64,000 nt of DNA from Pseudomonadota bacterium (GTDB lineage: Bacteria; Pseudomonadota; Gammaproteobacteria; Steroidobacterales; Steroidobacteraceae). The stretch's first letter is position 1. Every line of letters starts with the position of its first letter. Made by a program: the position numbers and the translations under genes. Location: the NCBI GenBank assembly GCA_016705325.1, contig JADIYJ010000007.1, positions 62,001-126,000 of the forward strand, written 5' to 3'. Shown piece after piece: positions 1 through 9,699 of this stretch. Under the pieces are notes generated by a model. That model was given only the letters and a program-made list of their open reading frames with translations, was not told where the DNA came from and did no database searches.

Positions 1-2
1 CC

Positions 3-530
3 GTGGCTTTCGGGCCCGGCCGCGTCTGCGTGGTGATGACGGCCGATTGCCTGCCGGTCGTGTTCGCGGATCGTGCGGGCACACGAATCGGTGTGGCGCA
101 TGCGGGTTGGCGCGGGCTCGTCGGCGGTGTGCTCGAAGCCACCGTGGCTGCGCTGCAGGCGGATCCCGCACAGCTCGTTGCGTGGCTCGGGCCGGCGATC
201 GGGCCCGCTGCGTTTGAAGTCGGGGCCGAGGTGCGTGACGCGTTCGTCGCACGTGACGCTGCGAACGACGACGCGCTCATGCGCAACGCGACCGGCCGCT
301 TCCAGGCCGACTTGTACCGCCTGGCGCGCCGCGCGCTGGCTCGCGTCGGCGTCCATCGCGTCAGTGGCGGGGGGCGCTGCACGCAGCGTGAGACTGCGGA
401 ATTCTTTTCCTTCCGGCGCGACGGCGGCCGGACCGGCCGCATGGCGACGCTGGCGTGGCTTGCGCCCGGCGCCACCATCGCCAGCACCGAAACTGCCTCG
501 GTTTCGCGCAAGGATCGCGTGCTAACCTGA
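3..530 (+). CDS. pgeF: PgeF/YfiH (laccase-domain, peptidoglycan editing factor family), 5' end outside window
   Basis: The 175 visible codons are the C-terminal part of a YfiH/PgeF protein. Family signatures are present: a TADCLPV segment near the start, then HAGWRGL, then a late GRCT motif. These carry the Cys and His residues that bind zinc in the family. Members act on purine nucleosides (phosphorolysis/deamination) and in E. coli affect the fidelity of muropeptide synthesis. The reading frame is open at the left edge, so the true start lies upstream and the coordinate given is only the first in-frame GTG in the window. The gene ends 36 bp before the ZIP gene, in the same direction. The C-terminal 20 residues after the conserved domain look non-conserved. 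Confidence 0.88.
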   Translation: MAFGPGRVCVVMTADCLPVVFADRAGTRIGVAHAGWRGLVGGVLEATVAALQADPAQLVAWLGPAIGPAAFEVGAEVRDAFVARDAANDDALMRNATGRFQADLYRLARRALARVGVHRVSGGGRCTQRETAEFFSFRRDGGRTGRMATLAWLAPGATIASTETASVSRKDRVLT

Positions 531-566
531 CCGGTATTCCCAGCTCCGCACGCAGAAGAACGACCC

Positions 567-1346
567 TTGAGCAGCCTGACCCTGATCGTCGTGTTCACGG
601 CGCTGAGCGGCGTATTGAGCGCCCTGGCGGCGGGCGTGTTCCTGGCGCTCGACGCGCGCTGGCGCACGGCCATGCTGCCGCACCTCGTCAGCTTTGCGAC
701 CGGCACGCTGCTGGGCGCCGCGTTCCTCGGCCTGATTCCACACGCGCTCGACGGCGCCGGCGCCGGCTCGGCCCATCGGGTCGGCCTCGCCCTGCTGATC
801 GGCATCCTGCTGTTTTTCATGCTCGAGAAATTCGTGCTCTGGCGTCACTGCCACGACGACCCCTGCGAAATGCATTCGCCCGGCCATGACGCGCGCGACC
901 GCGCCTCGGCCAACCTGATCCTGGCCGGCGACACGCTCCACAACCTGCTTGACGGCGTGCTGGTGGCGGCCGCGTTCATGACCAACCCGCAACTCGGCAT
1001 CGTCACGGCGCTGGCCGTGTTCGCCCACGAGATCCCGCAGGAAGTCGGCGACCTCGCGATCCTGCTTCATGGCGGCTTCAGCCGCGCCCGGGCGATGACC
1101 CTGAATCTGGTCTCCAGCCTGACCTCGGTCGTCGGCGGCGTGATCGCGTATTACGCGCTCACTACCGCGCTGGACTTCCTGCCCTATGCGCTGGCATTGG
1201 CCGCCGCGAGCTTCATTTACGTGGCCGTGGCCGATTTGATCCCCGGGTTGCACCGTCGCGTGGACCTGCGTGCCAGCCTTGGCCAGGTGCTGTTCATCGC
1301 GCTGGGAGTGGCGCTGGTGTTCTTGACGCATCAGGGCATGCATTAG
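567..1346 (+). CDS. ZIP-family divalent metal transporter
   Basis: A 259-residue integral membrane protein with about eight hydrophobic helices. Transmembrane segment 4 contains HNLLDG and segment 5 contains HEIPQEVGD, which are the paired metal-binding motifs of ZIP (SLC39) transporters. A His/Cys-rich loop (CHDDPC) precedes helix 4, as is usual for zinc or iron sensing loops in this family. The start is a TTG with a purine-rich AAGAA about ten bases upstream; no ATG fits the N-terminal helix. It imports Zn2+/Fe2+ or related ions across the inner membrane; the exact ion cannot be told. Its stop codon directly abuts a long polypurine repeat array. Confidence 0.88.
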   Translation: MSSLTLIVVFTALSGVLSALAAGVFLALDARWRTAMLPHLVSFATGTLLGAAFLGLIPHALDGAGAGSAHRVGLALLIGILLFFMLEKFVLWRHCHDDPCEMHSPGHDARDRASANLILAGDTLHNLLDGVLVAAAFMTNPQLGIVTALAVFAHEIPQEVGDLAILLHGGFSRARAMTLNLVSSLTSVVGGVIAYYALTTALDFLPYALALAAASFIYVAVADLIPGLHRRVDLRASLGQVLFIALGVALVFLTHQGMH

Positions 1347-1660
1347 GAAGGGGGGAAGGGGGGAAGGGAGGAAGGGGGGAAGGGGGGAAGGGAGGAAGGG
1401 GGGAAGGGAGGAAGGGGGGAAGGGAGGAAGGATAGGAAGGGGAGGAAGGCCCGGAAGGACAGGAAGGACAGGAAGGACAGGAAGGACAGGAAGGACAGGA
1501 AGGGGAGGAAGTGGAAGAAGTGGAAGAAGTGGAAGAAGTGGAAGAAGTGGAAGAAGTGGAAGAAGTGACACCTTCCGCCCTTCCGCCCTTCCGCCCTTCC
1601 GCCCTTCCGCCCTTCCGCCCTTCCGGGCCTTCCGCCCTTCCTCCCCTTCCTCCCCCTTTT
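1347..1660. repeat. Polypurine then polypyrimidine short tandem repeat array
   Basis: Starting at the base after the ZIP stop codon there are about 90 bp of 8-bp units GGAAGGGG/A, then five 9-bp units GGAAGGACA, then six 9-bp units GTGGAAGAA (about 1511-1564). The strand bias then flips to about seven 9-bp CTTCCGCCC units (about 1568-1640) and a C/T-rich end. The purine half and the pyrimidine half are partly complementary, so the array can form intramolecular structure, and the G-rich half could form G-quadruplex or triplex DNA. It fills nearly all of the gap between the ZIP gene and clpB. No gene is supported inside it, although it is open in several frames because of its composition. Confidence 0.9.
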
Positions 1661-1716
1661 ATCTCGCGGCTCCGGCCCCACTTCTGGGCGCATACCGTCC
1701 CACGGACAGAGCCCCC

Positions 1717-4305
<2,589 letters not shown>

Positions 4306-4340
4306 TCCGCGGTCACTGCCTTCACCCCGCCCCGCTCCCT

Positions 4341-4370
4341 CTCCCTCTCCCGCTCCCGCGGGAGAGGGAG
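4341..4370. repeat. Perfect 13-bp inverted repeat (hairpin) upstream of the FmdB gene
   Basis: Left arm CTCCCTCTCCCGC (4341-4353), loop TCCC, right arm GCGGGAGAGGGAG (4358-4370). The pairing is perfect and very GC-rich. It sits 36 bp after the clpB stop and just before the FmdB start, and its right arm supplies the only good Shine-Dalgarno-like purines there. There is no U-tract, so it is not a standard intrinsic terminator. It could be a REP-like intergenic element or an RNA hairpin limiting translation or stabilising the clpB 3' end. Confidence 0.6.
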
Positions 4371-4391
4371 CAAGTGAACAAAGACGACGAC

Positions 4392-4805
4392 ATGCCGATT
4401 TACGAATACCAGTGCCAGAAGTGCCACCACCACCTGGAGGCGCTGCAGAAGTTCTCCGACAAGCCGCTGCGCGAGTGTCCCGAATGCGGCAAGCACACGC
4501 TGCAGCGCCTGATGTCGGCACCGATGTTCAGGCTCGCAGGCAGCGGCTGGTACGAGACCGATTTCAAGTCGGACAAGGAGAGCAAGCGCAACCTGGCCGG
4601 CAAGGACGAAGCTCCTCCGGCCGAGAGTTCTGCCGCGGCCAAGTCCGAGAAGGGCGACAAAGCCGACAACAAGGTAGAGACGAAGGCGGAACCTGCCTCG
4701 ACCCAAAAGAGCGCCGAAGGCGACAAGCCCGCCGCGAAGCCCGTCGTCAGGTCAAAGCCCGCCGCGAAGAAGTCCGCGGCGAAAAAAGTCGCCCGCAAGC
4801 GCTGA
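4392..4805 (+). CDS. FmdB-family zinc-ribbon protein
   Basis: 137 residues. The first 50 form the FmdB/CxxC_CXXC_SSSS zinc ribbon: MPIYEYQC, CQKC and CPECGK provide two Cys pairs, followed by the typical SAPMFRL segment. The remainder is an Ala/Lys/Glu-rich low-complexity tail ending in a Lys-rich AKKSAAKK stretch, likely disordered and nucleic-acid-attracting. Family members are annotated as putative regulatory proteins, and the molecular role is not established. I chose ATG 4392 because the family starts MPIYEY; an in-frame GTG at 4374 lies closer to the purine-rich hairpin arm and would add six residues. In related genomes this gene often precedes DUF502 and aspS, as here. Confidence 0.85.
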   Translation: MPIYEYQCQKCHHHLEALQKFSDKPLRECPECGKHTLQRLMSAPMFRLAGSGWYETDFKSDKESKRNLAGKDEAPPAESSAAAKSEKGDKADNKVETKAEPASTQKSAEGDKPAAKPVVRSKPAAKKSAAKKVARKR

Positions 4806-4818
4806 ATCGAGCGGGCAG

Positions 4819-5568
4819 GTGGCCCGCGCCGGAGTGAATCCATTGGCTGATCCGACATCAACCGATCGAGACGTCGACGACGCAGATGCGGGCGATGGCA
4901 AGGGCGGTCGCCGCAGTTTTGCGCGCCGGCTGCGCAACTACCTGATCGCGGGCTTGCTGATCTGGATACCGGTCATGGTGACCGTCTGGGTCATCCGTTT
5001 CCTGTCGGGCATCCTCGACCAGTCGCTGGTGCTGTTGCCACCGTCATGGCGCCCCGAGGCACTCTTCGGCACCTACATCCCCGGCGTCGGCATCATCCTG
5101 TCGTTCCTGCTGCTGGTCCTGACCGGCATCGTCGTCCGCAACCTGTTCGGCGGCCAGATCGTCAAGGGGTTCGAGAACCTGGTGCGGCGAATTCCGGTGA
5201 TCGGCGCCGTCTATGGTGGCGCCAAGACGTTCAGCGAGACCGTGCTGACCGACAAGGGCAAGTCGTTCAAGCAGGTCGTCATGGTCGAGTTCCCGCGCAA
5301 GGGGATCTTCAGTATCGGGTTTATCACGTCCGAAGAACTGGAAGAAGTCCAGGCCAAGACGGAGCAGGACGTGGTCTGCGTTTTCGTGCCGACGACGCCG
5401 AATCCGACCACGGGCTTCATCGTTCTTGTGCCCCGCGACGAGGTCGTTCGCCTCGATATGACGGTGGACGAAGCAGTCAAGATGCTGCTGACGCTGGGAG
5501 TTGTCGTACCCAAGTGGAACAACAAGCCTGTCGTGGCCGATCTTGCGCCGCAGCAACCCCCTCCGTAA
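4819..5568 (+). CDS. DUF502 inner-membrane protein
   Basis: 249 residues. The first 28 are acidic and variable, then two transmembrane helices follow (about 40-62 and 88-108), and then a conserved soluble domain with RRIPVIGAVYGGAKTF and the PTTPNPTTGF loop that mark DUF502 (COG2928). The function is unknown; plant homologues (LCV/COV1) affect vascular patterning and bacterial ones are inner-membrane proteins. The start is a GTG 14 bp after the FmdB stop, preceded by GAGCGGG. A later in-frame TTG (4843) would still keep both helices. It sits between the FmdB gene and aspS in one orientation, probably one transcript. Confidence 0.85.
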   Translation: MARAGVNPLADPTSTDRDVDDADAGDGKGGRRSFARRLRNYLIAGLLIWIPVMVTVWVIRFLSGILDQSLVLLPPSWRPEALFGTYIPGVGIILSFLLLVLTGIVVRNLFGGQIVKGFENLVRRIPVIGAVYGGAKTFSETVLTDKGKSFKQVVMVEFPRKGIFSIGFITSEELEEVQAKTEQDVVCVFVPTTPNPTTGFIVLVPRDEVVRLDMTVDEAVKMLLTLGVVVPKWNNKPVVADLAPQQPPP

Positions 5569-5637
5569 CATTCTCCGGCTCAGCGTTGAGGTCCGGCCCC
5601 GGCTGGTCCCCGCACCCCTTTGAACGGGATTTTCCCC

Positions 5638-7419
5638 ATGTCCATGCGTACCCATTACTGTGGCGAGGTCAACGAGAACCTCGTCGGATCCACGGTCGAA
5701 GTGGCGGGCTGGGTCCATCGTCGTCGCGACCATGGCGGCGTCATTTTCGTCGACCTGCGCGATCGCGACGGCCTGCTGCAGGTCGTCTTCGACCCGGATG
5801 CGGCCGACGTCTTTGCCGGGGCCGAGCGCCTGCGTGGCGAGTGGGTGATCAAGGTGACCGGCACGGTGCGTCCGCGACCCGCCGGCACGGCCAATGCGAA
5901 TCTCGCCTCGGGCCGGGTCGAACTGCTCGCACGCGGCATCGAGGTGCTGAACCGCTCCGAGCCGATCCCGTTCCAGCTCGACGAGGACGTGAAGGAAGAG
6001 ACGCGGCTCAAGTACCGCTACATCGACCTGCGCCGCGACGTGATGCAGAAGCGCCTGCGCCAGCGCCACGCGATCACGCGCTCGATGCGCGAGTACCTCG
6101 ACGGCAACGGCTTCATCGACGTCGAGACGCCGATGCTGACCAAGGCCACGCCGGAAGGCGCGCGTGATTACCTGGTGCCGAGCCGCACGCAGCCAGGGAA
6201 ATTCTTCGCGTTGCCGCAGTCGCCGCAGATCTTCAAGCAGTTGCTGATGATGTCGGGCTTCGACCGCTACTACCAGATCGTGCGCTGCTTTCGCGACGAG
6301 GACCTGCGCGCCGACCGCCAGCCCGAATTCACCCAGCTCGACATCGAGACGTCGTTCCTCACGCGCGACGAGATCATGGCCCTCATGGAGAGCCTGGTGC
6401 GCAAGCTCTTCAAGGACGTGCTCGGCCAGGCGTTGCCCGAGCCGTTCCCGCGCATGACGTACGCCGAGGCGATGCGACGCTACGCCTCGGACAAGCCGGA
6501 CCTGCGCATCCCGCTCGAGCTGGTCGACGTCGCCGACCTGGTCAAGGACTGCGAGTTCAAGGTGTTCTCGGGCCCGTCTGCGGATCCGGAAGGCCGTGTC
6601 GCCGCGCTGCGCGTGCCGCAGGGTGGCGAGAGGCTGTCGCGCAAGCAGATCGACGACTACGCGGCATTCGTGTCGCGCTACGGCGCGAAGGGCCTGGCGT
6701 ACGTGAAGGTCAACGACGCGGCGACGGGCCGCGAAGGCCTGCAGTCGCCGATCCTCAAGTTCCTGTCGGATGCTGCGGTGGCGGGTCTCATGCAGCGCAC
6801 GGGCGCGCAGACTGGCGACCTGATCTTCTTCGGTGCCGACAAGGCCAGGGTCGTCAACGACGCGATCGGCGCGCTGCGCCTCAAGGTCGGCCAGGATCTC
6901 GGCCTCGTGGCCGAGGGCTGGGCGCCGCTCTGGGTCATCGACTTCCCGATGTTCGAGTGGGATCCCGACTCGAAGCGCTGGGCTGCGATGCACCATCCGT
7001 TCACCTCGCCGCTCAATGACGACCCGGCGGCGCTCAGGGCCAACCCTGGCCAGGCAGTCGCACGCGCCTACGACATGGTCCTGAACGGTTCGGAAATCGG
7101 CGGCGGATCGGTGCGTATTCATCGCAACGAGATGCAGTCGACCGTGTTCGAAATGCTCGGCATCGGCGCCGACGAGGCGGAGAAAAAGTTCGGCTTCCTG
7201 CTCGACGCGCTCAAGTTCGGTGCGCCGCCGCACGGCGGTATCGCCTTCGGGCTCGACCGTCTGGCCATGCTGATGGCGGGAGCCGAATCGATCCGTGACG
7301 TCATCGCGTTCCCGAAGACGCAGACCGCCACCTGTCCGCTGACCGACGCGCCCACCGAGGTCGCGGAGCAGCAGCTGCGCGACCTGCACATTCGCGTCAA
7401 GCTGCCCATCAAGGAGTGA
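5638..7419 (+). CDS. aspS: Aspartyl-tRNA synthetase
   Basis: 593 residues against 590 for E. coli AspRS. Order: N-terminal OB anticodon-binding domain (WVHRRRDHGGVIFVDLRDR), class II catalytic core with motif 2 FRDEDLRADRQPEFTQLD, the bacterial GAD insertion (about 290-410), and motif 3 GGIAFGLDRLAML near the C-terminus. It charges tRNA-Asp in the cytosol; whether it is discriminating cannot be read from sequence alone. ATG 5638 has AACGGGA nine bases upstream; ATG 5644 would match the E. coli start (MRT) and cannot be excluded. The stop overlaps the start of the next gene by one base (TGATG), suggesting translational coupling. Confidence 0.98.
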   Translation: MSMRTHYCGEVNENLVGSTVEVAGWVHRRRDHGGVIFVDLRDRDGLLQVVFDPDAADVFAGAERLRGEWVIKVTGTVRPRPAGTANANLASGRVELLARGIEVLNRSEPIPFQLDEDVKEETRLKYRYIDLRRDVMQKRLRQRHAITRSMREYLDGNGFIDVETPMLTKATPEGARDYLVPSRTQPGKFFALPQSPQIFKQLLMMSGFDRYYQIVRCFRDEDLRADRQPEFTQLDIETSFLTRDEIMALMESLVRKLFKDVLGQALPEPFPRMTYAEAMRRYASDKPDLRIPLELVDVADLVKDCEFKVFSGPSADPEGRVAALRVPQGGERLSRKQIDDYAAFVSRYGAKGLAYVKVNDAATGREGLQSPILKFLSDAAVAGLMQRTGAQTGDLIFFGADKARVVNDAIGALRLKVGQDLGLVAEGWAPLWVIDFPMFEWDPDSKRWAAMHHPFTSPLNDDPAALRANPGQAVARAYDMVLNGSEIGGGSVRIHRNEMQSTVFEMLGIGADEAEKKFGFLLDALKFGAPPHGGIAFGLDRLAMLMAGAESIRDVIAFPKTQTATCPLTDAPTEVAEQQLRDLHIRVKLPIKE

Positions 7420-8084
7420 TGGCCGACACACGCGATCCGGTCATCCTCGTTCACGGCCTGTGGATGACCGGGCTGGAGTTCGGGGTGCTGCGGCAGCGCC
7501 TGCAGACACGGCACGGCTTCGACGTGCACGTGTTCTCGTACCCGTCCATGCACGGCAACGTCGACGAGATCGTCGCCGAGCTTGCCGCATTCGCGCACGA
7601 GCGCGCCGCAAGCACCGGCTGCGTTCACCTGGTGGGCCACAGCCTTGGCGGCGCCTTCGTCTATCGCGCGCTCGAGCAGCAGGGTATGCGCGATCTGCCC
7701 GGTAACGCCGTGTTCCTCGGTTCACCGTTGAATGGCAGTCGAGCTGCGAACGGGGTAGGGCGGTTATCCATGCTGCGTCCACTGATCGGACGGCACGCGC
7801 TGAACGAACTGGCGGAACCCTGCGGTCGCTGCTGGCCTGGAGATTGCGCTCGCTCGCTCGGTGCCATCGCCGGGACACGACGCCTGGGTACCGGGCAGTT
7901 CTTCGCGCATTTCGACGAGGAAAATGACGGTACCGTCGCGGTGAGCGAGACCGTGATTCCCGGTCTCAACGACCACGTCGTGCTGCCGCACAGTCACGTC
8001 GGCATGCTGTTCGCGAACGACGTCGCGGCGCAGGTGGGGCACTTCCTGCGCCATGGGCGTTTTGCGCACGTGACGAGCACCTGA
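7419..8084 (+). CDS. Alpha/beta hydrolase, lipase-like
   Basis: 221 residues with an alpha/beta-hydrolase fold: VILVHGLWMTG forms the oxyanion-hole HG motif, and GHSLGG (about residue 70) is the nucleophile elbow. A late GLNDHVVLPHSHVG segment offers the catalytic His. No signal peptide is seen, so it is probably cytosolic. The family includes esterases and lipases, and the substrate is unknown. It is translationally coupled to aspS through a TGATG overlap with AAGGAG just upstream, an arrangement also common in Xanthomonas-like genomes. The 125 bp that follow contain only a short inverted repeat (CGAATTC/GAATTCG at about 8099-8127), possibly marking the end of the transcript. Confidence 0.85.
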   Translation: MADTRDPVILVHGLWMTGLEFGVLRQRLQTRHGFDVHVFSYPSMHGNVDEIVAELAAFAHERAASTGCVHLVGHSLGGAFVYRALEQQGMRDLPGNAVFLGSPLNGSRAANGVGRLSMLRPLIGRHALNELAEPCGRCWPGDCARSLGAIAGTRRLGTGQFFAHFDEENDGTVAVSETVIPGLNDHVVLPHSHVGMLFANDVAAQVGHFLRHGRFAHVTST

Positions 8085-8209
8085 ACGCTCGCGCCTGAAC
8101 GAATTCTCGTCAAAGCCCGGGAATTCGCACGGCGCTGTCAATGTCGACGCGACCAGGTCGGGCCGTACATCCAACCCGCTGCCGGCAGTCGTTGCAAGCC
8201 GCTCCTGAA

Positions 8210-9430
8210 TCAGGCGGCGCGAACGCCGATCTGACGACGCAGCGCGAAGAGCCCGAGCAGCGCGGCGCCTGCGAGCACCGCGCCGCTGACGAACGTGCCG
8301 CGCGCACCCAGGTTGTCCCACAGGAGCCCGGCGACGATGCTGGCCGCCAGGAGGGCGCCGCCAGTCAGCAGGTTGAACATGCCGAAGGCCGTGCCGCGCA
8401 GCTCGGGCGGCGAGACGTCGGCCACCAGAGTCGCCAGCAGTCCCTGGGTGAATCCCATGTGCAGCCCCCACAGTGCGACACCGACCGCGACGCCGCCGAT
8501 GCCCGGCGCAAATGCGAGCACCAGATCGGCGGCCACTAGAAATCCGACGCCCACGACCAGGACCCGGTAGCGACCGCCGTCATCGGCCAGCACGCCCGCG
8601 GGATAGGAGGCGAGCGAATAGATGATATTCATGACCACCAGCACTCCCGGCACGAGCATGACCGCCAGCCCGACCTGGTTGGCACGCAGCAGCAGGAAGG
8701 CCTCGCTGAACCGGGCCAACGTGAACACGGTCGCGACCGCCACCACGAGCCAGTAGGTGCGGCCGAGGCGTGCGAGCTCGTCCCGATGCAGCGGAAACCT
8801 CACCTTGCGCAATGCGGGCTCGCGCCGAGGCTCGTGCACGGCGAAGACGATCAGCGCAAGTGCGAGAAACGCCGGGACGACGGCGATCCAGAACACGGTC
8901 GTGAAGTCGTTCGCCGTGAGCCACATCAGTGCAATCGCGAGCAGCGGCCCGATGAACGCTCCCATGGTATCGAGCGACTGGCGCAGTCCGAAGCTCGCGC
9001 CTCGCAGGTGCGCCGGGGCAAGGTCTGCGACGAGCGCGTCGCGCGGCGCGCCACGGATGCCCTTGCCGATGCGATCGACCAAGCGTGCCGCGATCAGCCA
9101 GCCGACCGTCGGCGCAAGCGGAAACGCGGGCTTGGTGAGCGCCGCCAGGCCGTACCCCAGCACGGCGAGGAGCTTGCGCTTGCCGATCCAGTCGGAAATC
9201 GCGCCAGAGAACACCTTGGTGATCGACGCCGTGGCCTCGGCGATGCCTTCGATGAGGCCGACCGTGGTCGCAGAGGCGCCGAGCACCGTCACCAGGTAGA
9301 CGGGCAGGAGCGCGTGGATCATCTCCGACGAGACGTCCATCAGCATGGAGACGAAGCCGAGCGCCCAGATGCCAGGCGGGATCGACCGCAGTGTCGCAGC
9401 GTCGAAGCGAGGCGACGGGGTAGAGTTCAT
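8210..9430 (-). CDS. MFS transporter
   Basis: 406 residues with about twelve hydrophobic helices and the MFS loop-2/3 signature region (GAISDWIGKRKLLAVLGYG), so a major facilitator superfamily permease. The conserved DRIGKGIRGAPRDAL segment is typical of a family often annotated as MFS permeases of unknown substrate. I start at ATG 9430 because AAGGTG lies five bases upstream; an upstream in-frame ATG adds nine residues. It converges on the hydrolase gene. Just upstream of it lie transposase and RND-adaptor fragments, so the local arrangement has been disturbed. Confidence 0.88.
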   Translation of the reverse strand: MNSTPSPRFDAATLRSIPPGIWALGFVSMLMDVSSEMIHALLPVYLVTVLGASATTVGLIEGIAEATASITKVFSGAISDWIGKRKLLAVLGYGLAALTKPAFPLAPTVGWLIAARLVDRIGKGIRGAPRDALVADLAPAHLRGASFGLRQSLDTMGAFIGPLLAIALMWLTANDFTTVFWIAVVPAFLALALIVFAVHEPRREPALRKVRFPLHRDELARLGRTYWLVVAVATVFTLARFSEAFLLLRANQVGLAVMLVPGVLVVMNIIYSLASYPAGVLADDGGRYRVLVVGVGFLVAADLVLAFAPGIGGVAVGVALWGLHMGFTQGLLATLVADVSPPELRGTAFGMFNLLTGGALLAASIVAGLLWDNLGARGTFVSGAVLAGAALLGLFALRRQIGVRAA

Positions 9431-9523
9431 GGGATCACCTTGCGACTCGTTCGCCATGAAGGAACCCGCCTGGACCGGTCAGCAGCGCGCACTGATCGCA
9501 AACCCCGACTTCAACGAGTGTCC

Positions 9524-9610
9524 ATGCCGAAGCGCAGGCGTTACAGCCCTGAGTACCAGCGCGAGCTGGTCGAACTGGTCCGACTGAACTGCAACCTCCC
9601 GGTCGCCGAA
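9524..9610 (+). pseudogene. IS3-family transposase OrfA N-terminal remnant
   Basis: The ATG at 9524 opens MPKRRRYSPEYQRELVELV, which matches the helix-turn-helix start of IS3-family OrfA proteins. After about 28 codons the homology is lost; the frame continues into sequence that reads, on the other strand, as an RND adaptor fragment. No OrfB, and no inverted repeats, can be recognised. This is a scar of an old IS insertion or deletion. Confidence 0.6.
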
Positions 9611-9698
9611 ATTGATGAGGCCGGTCAGCGGATAGTCGGAGCCGTCACTCAGGATCAGCTCCACCTGCCGAGCTCGAAGTCTAGCCTCTGCCCGTGAT
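9600..9698 (-). pseudogene. RND efflux periplasmic adaptor (membrane-fusion protein) fragment
   Basis: On the minus strand, about 33 codons read RQVELILSDGSDYPLTGLIN followed by FGDREV. This is the conserved beta-barrel segment of RND-type adaptors (commonly xLxLxDGSxYPHxGxIxFxDxxV). Both sides are missing: the 3' side runs into the IS3 OrfA remnant and the 5' side stops at the mutS 3' end. It is a relic of a multidrug-efflux operon that was deleted here. Confidence 0.5.
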
Positions 9699-9699
9699 G

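Noticed and set aside
1347..1660. CRISPR array
   Set aside because: Units are 8-9 bp with no spacers; it is a microsatellite.
5044..7431. A 795-codon minus-strand open frame over DUF502 and aspS
   Set aside because: Shadow frame antisense to two clearly conserved genes; no motif.
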